This document shows, one piece after another, positions 17,481 to 27,097 of a DNA stretch of 64,000 nucleotides. The translations under genes and the position numbers were made by a program. Below the pieces are notes generated by a model. It saw only the letters and a program-made list of their open reading frames with translations, did no database searches and was not told where the DNA came from. Position 1 is the first letter of the stretch. Every line of letters begins with the position of its first letter. Origin of the DNA: Mariniflexile sp. AS56 (GTDB lineage: Bacteria > Bacteroidota > Bacteroidia > Flavobacteriales > Flavobacteriaceae); NCBI RefSeq assembly GCF_030552475.1, contig NZ_JAUPED010000017.1:1-64000 (forward strand), written 5' to 3'.

Positions 17481-18917
17481 ATGACCGCTAATACGCAAAA
17501 ATTATCAGTAAAAGAAAAGATAGGCTATAGCCTTGGAGATTTGGCAGCAAATCTTGTTTTCCAAACATTAATGACCTATCTCGCCTATTTCTACACAGAT
17601 ATTTATGGCCTTAAACCCAATGATGCTTCCATAATTATATTATCGGTTGGTCTTGTAGCAGCTTTTGCTTTTAATCCAATTATGGGTGCCATTGCAGATA
17701 GAACTAACACCAAATGGGGTAAATTTCGTCCTTGGATTTTATGGACGGCAGTACCTCTGGGTGTTGTTGCTTTACTTGCCTTTAGTACTCCAGATTTCAG
17801 TTATAAAGGAAAAGTTATTTATGCGGTAATTACCTATACCCTATTATTAATGTTATACGCCGCCAATAATTTACCTTATTCCGCTTTAAGTGGTGTAATT
17901 ACGGGTGATATGGGAGAACGTAACAGTATTTCATCGTATCGTTTTGTGGCGGTTATGGTAGCTCAATTTTTTGTTCAAGTATTTATGTTGCCAATAATTG
18001 AAACTGCTGGTGGTGGAGACAAAGCTGTGGGCATTGAAATTGTTATGACTTGGTTGGCAATTATTGGATCTGTGATGCTGCTAATTACTTTTATTACCAC
18101 AAAAGAACGTATTATTCCTAAACCTGAACAAAAATCAACGCTAAAAGAAGACATTGGAGATTTAGTTAAAAATAGACCATGGATACTCATGCTTGTTTTA
18201 ACCGCATTGGTATTTATTACATTAGCAATAAAGGGAGGCTCGTACGTGTATTATTTTGAAAACTACGTTGATAAAACGGCATTGACCCAGTTTTTAGAAC
18301 CTATTTTAGCTTTTTTATCAGGAATTGGATTCAATTTTTTTAGTGGAAATCCTGTTTCTGCCGGTTTTGGATTGTTTAATGCCGGTGGTATTAGCTTTAT
18401 GATTATAGGAATTATGTTTTCTAAAGGGTTGGCTGATAAATATGGGAAACGTAACATCTTTGGAATCTTCTTATTTGTCTCAACGCTGTTTATTTTAGCA
18501 TTTTACATAATTCCATCAACTTCTGTTGGTTTGATGTTTTTATCACAAATATTTCACGGGTTTTTCTACGGAATTACCATACCACTTTTATGGGCGATGA
18601 TTGCAGACGTCGCTGATTATTCTGAATGGAAAACAAACCACCGTGCAACTGCTATCATATTTTCAGCAATGATGGTTGGTTTAAAAGGCGGATTAAGCAT
18701 CGGTAGCGCCCTAGTTACCGGAATTTTAGGTAGTTATGGTTATAATGCTGATCTCTCAATACAATCGGATGGCGCTATTTTGGGCACAAAAATGCTTGTT
18801 AGCATTTACGCAGCTATTCCTTTTTTAGTTGGAACCGGTCTATTATTTTTCTATGAAATAAATAAAAACATGGAAGTGCAAATTGAAAAGGATTTAAAAG
18901 AAAGAAGAAATAATTAA
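17481..18917 (+). CDS. GPH-family sugar:cation symporter (xyloside transporter)
   Basis: The 478-residue inner-membrane protein has the 12-segment pattern of the glycoside-pentoside-hexuronide family. It includes the opening KIGYSLGDLAANLVFQTL, the cytoplasmic loop GAIADRTNTKWGKFRPW and the later IADVADYSEWKTNHRATA. Family members such as XynT/XylP-like carriers move xylosides with sodium or protons. Its place between a GH10 xylanase and a cytosolic GH43 suggests that it brings xylobiose or short xylo-oligosaccharides into the cytoplasm. The gene is 4 bp after GH10 and 12 bp before GH43. Confidence 0.88.
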   Translation: MTANTQKLSVKEKIGYSLGDLAANLVFQTLMTYLAYFYTDIYGLKPNDASIIILSVGLVAAFAFNPIMGAIADRTNTKWGKFRPWILWTAVPLGVVALLAFSTPDFSYKGKVIYAVITYTLLLMLYAANNLPYSALSGVITGDMGERNSISSYRFVAVMVAQFFVQVFMLPIIETAGGGDKAVGIEIVMTWLAIIGSVMLLITFITTKERIIPKPEQKSTLKEDIGDLVKNRPWILMLVLTALVFITLAIKGGSYVYYFENYVDKTALTQFLEPILAFLSGIGFNFFSGNPVSAGFGLFNAGGISFMIIGIMFSKGLADKYGKRNIFGIFLFVSTLFILAFYIIPSTSVGLMFLSQIFHGFFYGITIPLLWAMIADVADYSEWKTNHRATAIIFSAMMVGLKGGLSIGSALVTGILGSYGYNADLSIQSDGAILGTKMLVSIYAAIPFLVGTGLLFFYEINKNMEVQIEKDLKERRNN

Positions 18918-18929
18918 AATTTTAATACC

Positions 18930-19967
18930 ATGCCAGAAGATACTATTAAACATATCGACTTTAACGAATTAAATAAAAAAGCCATTTCAAAACCATTAAT
19001 ATCTCACATATATACCGCAGATCCATCGGCACATGTTTTTAATGGAAAAATATATATTTACCCTTCTCATGATATAGATGCAGGAGAAGCCTTTGATGAC
19101 TTAGGAAGCCATTTTGCGATGGAAGATTACCACGTTATTTCTATGGATTCCATTCACAGTGAAGCTATAGATAACGGTGTAGCGCTGCATGTGAATGATG
19201 TTCCATGGGCTGAAAAACAAATGTGGGCTCCCGATGCACATGAAAAAGATGGTAAATACTATTTATTTTTTCCTGCTAAAGCATATGATGGCATCTTTAG
19301 AATTGGTGTCGCAATAAGTTCATCACCTACAGGTCCGTTTACAGCACAACCGGAAGCTATAAAAGATAGCTTTTCTATTGACCCTGCGGTTTTTAAAGAT
19401 GATAACGGTAGTTACTTTATGTATTTTGGTGGTTTATGGGGGGGGCAATTACAACGCTGGAGAACTGGTGAATTTAATGCAGAACAACCTGATAGTCCAA
19501 CAGCATTTTTACCAGAAAATAATGAACCAGCCTTATTGCCCATTGTTGCAAAAATGACGGATGATTTATTAGAATTTGCTGAAAAACCTAAACAATTAGA
19601 AATTTTAGACGAAGCAGGAAATTTACTATTGGCAGGTGATAACAACAGACGCTTTTTTGAAGCTTCTTGGATGCACAAATATAAAGGTAAATATTATTTT
19701 TCTTATTCTACTGGAGATACTCATTTGATATGTTATGCTATTGGAGACAATCCTTATGGACCATTTATTTACAAAGGTATCATTTTAGAACCTGTAGTTG
19801 GCTGGACAAGCCACCACTCTATTTGTGAAGTAGACGGAAAATGGTATTTATTTTACCACGATTCCTCACTATCTAAAGGAGTTACACATTTACGATCTGT
19901 TAAATTAGCAGAAATAACCTATAATGATGATGGAACCATTGTTCCTCTAAAGCCATACATTGATTAG
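18930..19967 (+). CDS. GH43 beta-xylosidase/alpha-L-arabinofuranosidase, cytoplasmic
   Basis: The 345-residue five-bladed propeller has the GH43 triad: Asp31 in TADPSAH (general base), Asp151 in SIDPAVF (pKa modulator) and Glu244 in FFEASW (general acid). There is no signal peptide, so it acts in the cytosol, where it would release xylose or arabinose from oligomers delivered by the adjacent symporter. The compact single-domain form resembles subfamily 1 enzymes found beside GPH symporters in xylan loci. Whether the main activity is xylosidase or arabinofuranosidase cannot be decided here. Confidence 0.9.
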   Translation: MPEDTIKHIDFNELNKKAISKPLISHIYTADPSAHVFNGKIYIYPSHDIDAGEAFDDLGSHFAMEDYHVISMDSIHSEAIDNGVALHVNDVPWAEKQMWAPDAHEKDGKYYLFFPAKAYDGIFRIGVAISSSPTGPFTAQPEAIKDSFSIDPAVFKDDNGSYFMYFGGLWGGQLQRWRTGEFNAEQPDSPTAFLPENNEPALLPIVAKMTDDLLEFAEKPKQLEILDEAGNLLLAGDNNRRFFEASWMHKYKGKYYFSYSTGDTHLICYAIGDNPYGPFIYKGIILEPVVGWTSHHSICEVDGKWYLFYHDSSLSKGVTHLRSVKLAEITYNDDGTIVPLKPYID

Positions 19968-19996
19968 TAAAGATTAGTTTAGTTAGTTTAGTTTGG

Positions 19997-20035
19997 AAAA
20001 AGGAGCCTTAACCGTTGTTATTGACTCCTTTTTTT
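19997..20035. terminator. Terminator between convergent operons
   Basis: AAAAAGGAG pairs with CTCCTTTTT around a 19-base loop and runs into seven T residues. It closes the GH43 operon on the + strand and, through the A-run, can also serve the SMP-30 gene on the minus strand. Confidence 0.75.
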
Positions 20036-20190
20036 AAATATATGTCCCGTGCTAAAATAGCGATACCCAAAACACAATTGATCGTGGCCATTTTATTCAC
20101 CGCGAACTTTGGGTTTTCATTATTTTTTACTTCTTGAGAATAAATGTTTTCAAAATTAGCTATATCAAATTTTAGGTTTACTAATTATAC

Positions 20191-21129
20191 TTATCGTACT
20201 CCATGCACCGCCATCTCTAAGGTATATACTGAATCCATGGCAGTAATAAAAAGTATTTTTAGTTTCGATCCACCAAAAGTGACATTGGAAGTCCAGTTTT
20301 CAGGCACAGCAATATGTTCTATTTGTTCCCCTTTTTTATTGAAAACAGTAACACCTTTTCCGGTGAGGTAAACATTACCTAAGTGGTCTATAGTCATCCC
20401 ATCAGAACCCATATTTGCAAACAGTTTTCTATTGGAAAGCTTGCCATTCTTTTCAATGGTATAGGAGTAAGTTTTTTTTCCTGCCTCATCGGCAACATAA
20501 AGGGTCTTGCCATCGGGAGTACCAATTATTCCATTTGGTTGATCGAAGTTATCGTCTGCGACATTTGTTGGTGTTTTTGTATTCGGAGCTAAATAATACA
20601 CCCGTTTTGATTTTTGCTGAGGCTCTTTATGTTTCCACCAAGTGCGTTGGTAATAGGGATCTGTAAAATAAATACCGCCTTTAGCATCTACCCAAAGATC
20701 ATTGGGACCATTGAATTTTTTGCCATCAAAATCAGTAACAAGTACGCTAACTTTTTTATCCACATCAATGCGCCATATTTCATTCTTTTCATCTGCAGCA
20801 GCCAACAAATTTCCTTGGTTGTCAAAATAAAGTCCGTTGGAACGACCTGATGGTTTCATATATACCGAAACCGTATTATCAAGGGCATTCCATTTCAAAA
20901 TACGATCATTAGGCTGATCTGTAAAATAGACATTACCTTCTTTGTCTGAGGCAGGACCTTCTGTAAATTCAAAACCGTCGGCAACTAAATTAAGTTGTGC
21001 ACCATCAGCAATTATGGATGTATTTTGATTTTTCTGAGCCTTACAAGATATATTTACTATCATTACCAAACTGATGCTAATTAAATTTAGACAATAGTTG
21101 GAAGTCTGTTTATTTGATTTAGTTCTCAT
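20191..21129 (-). CDS. SMP-30/gluconolactonase-like lipoprotein
   Basis: The 312-residue protein folds as a six-bladed calcium-dependent propeller of the SMP-30/gluconolaconase/LRE type. FTEGPASDKEGNVYFTD, NGPNDLWVDAKGGIYFTDP, QPNGIIGTPDGKTLYVAD and GSDGMTIDHLGNVYLTG supply the metal-binding Glu, Asn and Asp positions. The leader ends NISC, predicting a lipoprotein. It is the last gene of the GH3-GH10 operon, 15 bp after the ThuA-like gene. A role in opening a sugar lactone is plausible from the family; the actual lactone is not known. Confidence 0.82.
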   Translation of the reverse strand: MRTKSNKQTSNYCLNLISISLVMIVNISCKAQKNQNTSIIADGAQLNLVADGFEFTEGPASDKEGNVYFTDQPNDRILKWNALDNTVSVYMKPSGRSNGLYFDNQGNLLAAADEKNEIWRIDVDKKVSVLVTDFDGKKFNGPNDLWVDAKGGIYFTDPYYQRTWWKHKEPQQKSKRVYYLAPNTKTPTNVADDNFDQPNGIIGTPDGKTLYVADEAGKKTYSYTIEKNGKLSNRKLFANMGSDGMTIDHLGNVYLTGKGVTVFNKKGEQIEHIAVPENWTSNVTFGGSKLKILFITAMDSVYTLEMAVHGVR

Positions 21130-21144
21130 ATATTTTTAATTAAA

Positions 21145-21903
21145 TTAATCGCCTTTGGCCCAATAGATAGCTCCAAAAATGTGATTTAAAAAATTTTTGT
21201 CTTTAAACGATTCTGGTTTATGACCTAAAGCAGTATAAAACGATCTTCCTCCTTCATACTCTTGATACCACGAAACAGGATGTTCCTCTCCCATACCTTT
21301 TAACGGAATAGCATCATAACCCGCAGTATAATCATAAGAAGTTTCATCAACTGTCAATAGAATATGTAGTTTATCTAAATTCATATTTTCAAAGTTATAC
21401 CACTCATCAGTACGAAGCCATTTAGTTGGCAGATGCCAAGTTGCTGGAAAATCATGATTCTCAACTTTAACAATAGCGGCTTGTAATTTTGGATGATTCA
21501 CAAATTTAGCCCCAACAAGACCATCAAACCAAGCATTATCGTTTTCACCATCTGCTGTTCCGTGTATGCCTACAAAGCCACCATCTCGTTTCATAAATGT
21601 TTTTAAAGCATCCATATGTTTTGTGGTCAAAAAATTGGCATTGGCGTTCAAAAAAATCACGACATCATATTCTGGTAATTTTTCTATAAGATCATCTGGC
21701 CTTTGTGTCCAATCAAACTTAAATTGATTTTCTGCTGCCATTTCTTTGAATGCTTCAACAGCAACAGGGATGGTATTATAATGCCAAGTATCATGTTGGG
21801 CAAACAATAAAACACGAAACTGATCTTGCGCGTTCGTTTTAATCATAGTAAGGACACATATAATTACTATTAAATATTTTATTTTAAAAGGGCTCATAAT
21901 CAA
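21145..21903 (-). CDS. Secreted ThuA-domain protein
   Basis: The 252-residue protein is a ThuA-like, class I glutamine-amidotransferase-fold domain after a signal peptide (cut near TNAQD). Typical pieces are FAQHDTWHY, DVVIFLNANANFLT, GGFVGIHGTAD, NHPKLQAAIVKVENHDHP-like text (here ENHDFPATW), DEWYNF, and the end GGRSFYTALGHKPESF....F..HI.GAI.WA. ThuA proteins occur in sugar-utilisation clusters, but their reaction is mostly uncharacterised. It is 4 bp after the sugar-isomerase-like gene and 15 bp before SMP-30, so the three are translated as a unit. Confidence 0.82.
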   Translation of the reverse strand: MIMSPFKIKYLIVIICVLTMIKTNAQDQFRVLLFAQHDTWHYNTIPVAVEAFKEMAAENQFKFDWTQRPDDLIEKLPEYDVVIFLNANANFLTTKHMDALKTFMKRDGGFVGIHGTADGENDNAWFDGLVGAKFVNHPKLQAAIVKVENHDFPATWHLPTKWLRTDEWYNFENMNLDKLHILLTVDETSYDYTAGYDAIPLKGMGEEHPVSWYQEYEGGRSFYTALGHKPESFKDKNFLNHIFGAIYWAKGD

Positions 21904-21907
21904 AGGT

Positions 21908-23188
21908 TTATTTTAATAATTCATAATAAATATATTCCCAAGCTAAACCAACACTAAATAAAGGAGGAAAGCTATAATCTTCAACTTCAGACAAGATATA
22001 TTTCACTCCAGCTATTTCTTTATAGTTGAAAATGTCCTTGAAATCTATTTTTCCACTTTCTCCTAATTCTTTATAATCTTTTACATGCCAACTAATAAAT
22101 CGGTTGGGATAGTTTTTAAAATAATCGACAGGATTTACACCTCCCACTTGCATCCAATACAAATCAGATTGAAAATGGACATCCTCAGGATTGGTGTTTT
22201 GAAGAAAATAATCATAAATAGTTACACCTTCAACCTTTAAAAATTCATCGGCATGATTGTGATACACAAATTTAAGTCCGTTCTTCTTACACAGTTTTCC
22301 AACTTTATTATAATAATTACAATACTCTTGAAGTTCTTTAATGGTCTTAATGCCTTTTAATTTACTATTTGAGGTAGAAAGATATTCAACACCAGCTAGT
22401 TTATGGTCTTGTATTGTTTTATTCCACCAGGTTTTTATGGCGACATCATCATTTTTATCTTCAGGATCGAAAAAAGTCATGGAACCTAGAAATTTCATAC
22501 GTGCTTTTTCTACTACAGCCTTAAATTCTTTCGGACTATATCCATAAAAACGGCCTTCTTTATACACAAAAGTTTCAACATAGCTATAGCCCATTCTACC
22601 CAACTGAATTAAGGTTTGTTCTGGTTTTTTAAGCATTTCTTTGTGAACAGAAACGAGCTGAATGCCAATGTTTTTATTTTTAGGATTGTTTTTAATGTAT
22701 CTAGTTTTCCATAAACTCTTTACATCATTATCAAACCCTTCCAATATAACATCTGTATAATTTTGAAAGTCAAAATCTACCTTCATGGTTTTATTACCAT
22801 TGAGATCTCTGTCTTGCATCGTCCATTTATTTTCTGAAGTAAACATTCCTTTTCCAGTAAAAAAGGCCCCTTGTGTGTTATGACCAGCAGCAAAAACAGT
22901 ATCGGTTACAGTATCAAAGCCTATAATTTCATGCAGAATAGGTTTGTACTGATTCTTACTATCTTTTTGTAAAACTTCGACCGTGAGCGAATGATTACTG
23001 AAATTAGTCATACTACTCATCTTTATTTCTGGAAAATTTGCAACACTGTCTGAACTAGGACTCATGGCGCTTACCCATTGACCCGAATATTGTCTTAGCC
23101 TATCTTTTTGAGAAGATATACTATAATGTTCTTGAGCAAAACCGACAAAAGACTTTAAAACTATAATTAAACACAACACTACTTTCAT
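21908..23188 (-). CDS. Secreted sugar isomerase/epimerase-like TIM barrel with N-terminal lipocalin-like domain
   Basis: The 426-residue protein has a signal peptide (cut near VGFAQ). An N-terminal beta-barrel-like part (about 25-150, with KPILHEIIGFDTVTDTVFAAG) resembles DUF1579. From about 155 a xylose-isomerase-like TIM barrel of the AP-endonuclease-2 superfamily follows, with GIQLVSV, GYSYVETF, FVYHNHADEF, HFQSDLYWMQVGG and SWHVKDY carrying the His, Glu and Asp metal ligands. Most family members are cytoplasmic, so a secreted two-domain form is unusual. It follows a GH10 gene at 94 bp and precedes ThuA at 4 bp. I infer epimerisation or beta-elimination-type chemistry on an exported sugar, with low certainty. 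Confidence 0.75.
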   Translation of the reverse strand: MKVVLCLIIVLKSFVGFAQEHYSISSQKDRLRQYSGQWVSAMSPSSDSVANFPEIKMSSMTNFSNHSLTVEVLQKDSKNQYKPILHEIIGFDTVTDTVFAAGHNTQGAFFTGKGMFTSENKWTMQDRDLNGNKTMKVDFDFQNYTDVILEGFDNDVKSLWKTRYIKNNPKNKNIGIQLVSVHKEMLKKPEQTLIQLGRMGYSYVETFVYKEGRFYGYSPKEFKAVVEKARMKFLGSMTFFDPEDKNDDVAIKTWWNKTIQDHKLAGVEYLSTSNSKLKGIKTIKELQEYCNYYNKVGKLCKKNGLKFVYHNHADEFLKVEGVTIYDYFLQNTNPEDVHFQSDLYWMQVGGVNPVDYFKNYPNRFISWHVKDYKELGESGKIDFKDIFNYKEIAGVKYILSEVEDYSFPPLFSVGLAWEYIYYELLK

Positions 23189-23282
23189 TTTTCTTATTTT
23201 TTATTCATGTAATTACATATTTCGTTTATTCATTTCCATTTTATAAGTATTCCATCCAAATCATTTTTTTTAACCTAATTTT

Positions 23283-24383
23283 TCAATCTTTTAAACCTTC
23301 TAAAAACCCAAAGTAAGCCGGCTTCGGTTGTAACTTATCATCATAAATACTGGGCCAATCTTTCATATTAAAGAAGCCTATAATCCAGGTATCCCTATCA
23401 GTAAAATCCCATAATGTAATGCCGAACTGTTGCTTTTTAGGCACTATTTCTTTATACATTTTAATCAAATTTTTATACTTCTCGCCTTGGGCTTGTTTCA
23501 TTTCATCTGTTAATACACTATAATTTTCAATTCCTCCTAACCTTTCGTCGTTATGTGTATTAAAAATAATGTCGACTTCAGATAAATGTATTTGCAAACC
23601 TGTTTCTGCAGCCTTTTTTAAAGAATATGCAATAATTTCATCAGGGATATCCATTCTAATATTCATTTGAAAGCCTATGCCTGAAATAGGAACTCCCTTA
23701 GCTTTAAATTCATCCACCATTTTTAATAACGCATGTAACTTTGTGGTATCCCGCTCTATATTGAAATCGTTGTAAAATAATACGGCATCGGGATCCGCTT
23801 CGTGCGCATAGCGAAAAGCATTTGCTATATATTCCTTACCCAAATTATTGTACCAGAACGTTTTTCTATATGCGTCTCCTGAAGATTCAAAAGCTTCATT
23901 AACAACATCCCATCCTGCTACTTTGCCTTTGTATCGGCCGACATACTTATGAATATATTCCTTCATAAATGTATCCAGCCATAGGCTGTCTTTGGCTCCT
24001 TTTTCTTCTACCCATTTAGGCGTACTGCTGTGCCAAATAAGATTATGACCAAAAACACGTTGGTTGTGCTTGTTGGCAAAAGATAAAATGGTATCGGCCT
24101 TTTTCCAATTAAACTGGTTTTCTGCAGGCAAGATAGACTGCATTTTCATATCATTCGTAGCTGTAATGCTATTGAAATTTGAAACTTGCAACGCCATTAA
24201 TCTATCATCATTAATAAGCCTATTAATATTAACAGCAGTACCTATTGGAAATTCTGAAACATTTTTTAGCCCTGCCGCTTCAATTGTTTTTTGGTTAGAA
24301 TTTTTACATGCTGTACATAAAAACAGGATTAAAACAACTTGTATTACTTTAATTTCAGGGAAATTTTGTTTTTTATATATCAT
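23283..24383 (-). CDS. GH10 endo-xylanase, lipoprotein
   Basis: The 366-residue GH10 enzyme has acid/base Glu163 in WDVVNEAF and nucleophile Glu269 in HLSEVDI, plus NLIWHSSTP, FYNDFN and LWDFTDRDTW. The leader ends FLCTAC, a lipobox. It belongs to the shorter-loop subtype together with the GH10 at 24514. Its translation start is immediately preceded (7 bp) by a 42-base triplet repeat in place of a normal leader. It is the fourth gene of the GH3 operon. Confidence 0.92.
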   Translation of the reverse strand: MIYKKQNFPEIKVIQVVLILFLCTACKNSNQKTIEAAGLKNVSEFPIGTAVNINRLINDDRLMALQVSNFNSITATNDMKMQSILPAENQFNWKKADTILSFANKHNQRVFGHNLIWHSSTPKWVEEKGAKDSLWLDTFMKEYIHKYVGRYKGKVAGWDVVNEAFESSGDAYRKTFWYNNLGKEYIANAFRYAHEADPDAVLFYNDFNIERDTTKLHALLKMVDEFKAKGVPISGIGFQMNIRMDIPDEIIAYSLKKAAETGLQIHLSEVDIIFNTHNDERLGGIENYSVLTDEMKQAQGEKYKNLIKMYKEIVPKKQQFGITLWDFTDRDTWIIGFFNMKDWPSIYDDKLQPKPAYFGFLEGLKD

Positions 24384-24389
24384 TGAAAA

Positions 24390-24432
<43 letters not shown>

Positions 24433-24513
24433 GTCTAAAAAAAATGGATTTACAAAATCTTAATTATGAATATCAAGTTTTATAAATCCGTAAAATTAGT
24501 TGTTGATTAAACG

Positions 24514-25857
24514 TTACTTCAAGCCTTCCAAAAAAGCATTGTAAGCTGGTTTTTTAGAATAATCTTCATTAAACATCAAAGGCCAATCTATATGTTTCCA
24601 AAAAGCTATTAACCAAGACTCATTATCCCTTACACCCCAAGTTGTTAAAGCAAATTTGTTCGCCAGAGGTATTGAATTGTATATTTTTACGACTTCTTTA
24701 AATTTTGCTGCTTGCAAATCGGCTCTAGCAGTCGTTAAAGTTGTTTGATCATTATTAGGATTAGCACGTATATCCAGTTCCGAGAAATGTAATTTTTTTC
24801 CTCTTGAAACGGTACCGTCTGCTACGGCTTGAATGCTAGAAGCTGAAGGTTCATTATAAGAAATGTGCATTTGTGCGCCAACACCATCAATCAAACTTCC
24901 CAAATTATCAACAAGTGCAAAGATAGCCGCGCGTTTTGTACTGCTTGAAGCGATATTGTAATCATTATAAAAGAGTAATACATTTGGATCGGCATTTCTG
25001 GCAAACTGGAAGCACTTTTTAATATAATCGTCTCCCATTTTTTGTCTGAAAATTGAATTTCTTAAAGGGTGTCCTGTGCCATCTTCAAAGGCTTCATTTA
25101 CAACATCCCACGATCGCACTTTTCCTTTAAAATGATTCAATGTAGTCGTTATATAATTTTCAACCATGGTTTCAAACTCCGCATTAGTCCCTGCAAAATT
25201 CTCAACCCAACTAGGTGTAGAACTGTGCCATATTAAAGCATGACCATGAACATTCATACTATTTTCCTGTGCAAATTTCACAATAACATCTCCTGCACTA
25301 AAATCGTATTTCCCCAGAGATGGATTCATCTTATCCATCTTCATTTGATATTCCGAAGTTAAGTTATTGAAATCCGCTTTTAGAGTTTCAGTATGCTTAC
25401 CACCAGCAATTATGTATGAATCTCTGGTAATAGTTCCTACCGAAAAAGTTGTTGCAGCAGACTTTAAGGTCTCTGAACCTCCACCACTACACAAACCGTT
25501 AGGGCAAATACCAGTCGCATCCACTTTTATAGTTTTAGTTGCGGTTGTGGTTAAACCATCTTTTACAACTGTTAACTTAATAGTATAAGTACCTGCAGTA
25601 TCATAACGTACCGTATCCACCCCAGGAGCATCATTTACATTACCTCCTCCTAAGCCATAATCCCAAGAACTTGTAAACCCATCACCAGAAGTAGTGTTTT
25701 CCAAAAACAAAAGATGAGAATCTACAGTTGAAATAGTATAAACAAACGATGCCTGCACTTTTATTGGAATTACTGGGTCATCGTCATTTCCATCGCTAGA
25801 ACAAGCGAATATGCCAAACAATACGATGCTCAGTATTAAAATTTTATTCATTTTCAT
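24514..25857 (-). CDS. GH10 endo-xylanase with N-terminal PKD domain, surface lipoprotein
   Basis: The 447-residue protein begins with a lipobox (GIFAC) followed by SSDGNDDDP, an acidic stretch of the type that exports lipoproteins to the cell surface. A PKD-like domain covers about residues 33-113 (TSSWDYGLGGG, YDTAGTYTIKLTV). The catalytic barrel follows from about 130, with acid/base Glu255 in WDVVNEAF and nucleophile Glu360 in HFSELDI. The barrel is short compared with a full GH10 because the first strands are abbreviated. It is the best candidate in this operon for the enzyme that attacks polymeric xylan outside the cell. Confidence 0.92.
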   Translation of the reverse strand: MKMNKILILSIVLFGIFACSSDGNDDDPVIPIKVQASFVYTISTVDSHLLFLENTTSGDGFTSSWDYGLGGGNVNDAPGVDTVRYDTAGTYTIKLTVVKDGLTTTATKTIKVDATGICPNGLCSGGGSETLKSAATTFSVGTITRDSYIIAGGKHTETLKADFNNLTSEYQMKMDKMNPSLGKYDFSAGDVIVKFAQENSMNVHGHALIWHSSTPSWVENFAGTNAEFETMVENYITTTLNHFKGKVRSWDVVNEAFEDGTGHPLRNSIFRQKMGDDYIKKCFQFARNADPNVLLFYNDYNIASSSTKRAAIFALVDNLGSLIDGVGAQMHISYNEPSASSIQAVADGTVSRGKKLHFSELDIRANPNNDQTTLTTARADLQAAKFKEVVKIYNSIPLANKFALTTWGVRDNESWLIAFWKHIDWPLMFNEDYSKKPAYNAFLEGLK

Positions 25858-25892
25858 AATATTTAGGTATCAATAATGTATGGATCTAATTG

Positions 25893-27074
25893 TTATTTGA
25901 GACTCTCTAAAACGGCCTGTCTCGCTAGTTTTGGTGTCATATCTCTATTATATAGAAGCGGATAATTCGTCCTATTTGGTATGGGGTAGTCATTTTTCCA
26001 AGACATACCATCATGCATTCCCCAAAAAGTGACTCTATCTATTTTATCGCTGTTCTTTACAAAAATTTCAAATAATTCCTTATAACGATTGGCTAAATCC
26101 TGTTCTACGGATTCCGGTAAACTATTTTTATAGGGGTCTAAGAAAGTTTTGAACTCTTCTAATTGAAACTGAGGTTCCATCATACTACGCCCAATAATTT
26201 GACCTTCCTTAGTAAGTGGTAATACGTCAACATCTAATTCTGTAATCATAACTTTAACCCCTAATGCAGCATAGGCATCTATAGCTTTTTGAATATATTC
26301 ATTCTTAGGAAAATTTAAACCCCAATGCGCTTGTATTCCTATACCATCTATTCTAATTCCAGCATCTTGAAGCATCTTGATCATTCGAACAATTCCGTCT
26401 CTTTTTTCAGGGCGCCAAGCATTAAAATCATTATAATATAATTCTGTATTAGGAGCAAATTCACTCGCATATTTAAAGGCCAGTTTAACCATTTCATCAC
26501 CATCACCAATACTATTTACCCATGTGGTCGGCCTATAAGAGCCACCATCATCAATAACCTCGTTTACAACATCCCAAGCATGCACTTTTCCAGCATATCT
26601 TCCGGCAACCGCTTCTATATGTTTACGCAATTGCTCTTTTTGTTCTTCAGGAGAATTAGGTGCTCCTTTTGTATTGGTAAAAAACCAATCAGGTGTTTGA
26701 TTATGCCATATTAACGTGTGACCAATAATATACATGTCGTTTTCTTGACCGAAGGCAACAAAAGCATCTGCTGCTTTAAAATCATAAACTCCAGGCTTTG
26801 GATTTACCACCTCTGCTTTCATACAGTTTTCAGGAGTTATGGTATTGAATTCCTTTTTTGCAAGTTGCTTAATAGTATTGTCTTTATCTAAAATATCATT
26901 TACACTTAAGGCACTACCTGTTAAAAAATGATTTTTAAAAGCAACCTTTAATCCGATATCTTGATTTCCATTTGGTTCTGGTGAAGGGGTGTTACCATTG
27001 GTTGTTTTATTATTGCAGCCAGTTAATGCTGTGCAAATTATTACCAGTAGAATGATTAACAGTTTAAACTTCAT
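25893..27074 (-). CDS. GH10 endo-xylanase, lipoprotein
   Basis: The 393-residue GH10 enzyme has acid/base Glu172 in WDVVNEV and nucleophile Glu279 in MITELDVDVLP. Its long insertion after the nucleophile matches the GH10 at 16334, with which it forms one of two subtypes in this locus. The leader ends ALTGC, a lipobox, followed by a low-complexity Asn/Pro/Gly linker. It is 23 bp downstream of the GH3 gene and 35 bp upstream of the PKD-GH10 gene. Confidence 0.92.
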   Translation of the reverse strand: MKFKLLIILLVIICTALTGCNNKTTNGNTPSPEPNGNQDIGLKVAFKNHFLTGSALSVNDILDKDNTIKQLAKKEFNTITPENCMKAEVVNPKPGVYDFKAADAFVAFGQENDMYIIGHTLIWHNQTPDWFFTNTKGAPNSPEEQKEQLRKHIEAVAGRYAGKVHAWDVVNEVIDDGGSYRPTTWVNSIGDGDEMVKLAFKYASEFAPNTELYYNDFNAWRPEKRDGIVRMIKMLQDAGIRIDGIGIQAHWGLNFPKNEYIQKAIDAYAALGVKVMITELDVDVLPLTKEGQIIGRSMMEPQFQLEEFKTFLDPYKNSLPESVEQDLANRYKELFEIFVKNSDKIDRVTFWGMHDGMSWKNDYPIPNRTNYPLLYNRDMTPKLARQAVLESLK

Positions 27075-27097
27075 ATAAAATGTTTTAAGTTATTTAT

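Noticed and set aside
20042-20137. 31-codon + strand frame with a hydrophobic stretch after the GH43 operon
   Set aside because: It follows a strong terminator, has no recognisable homology or start region, and may be a chance frame.
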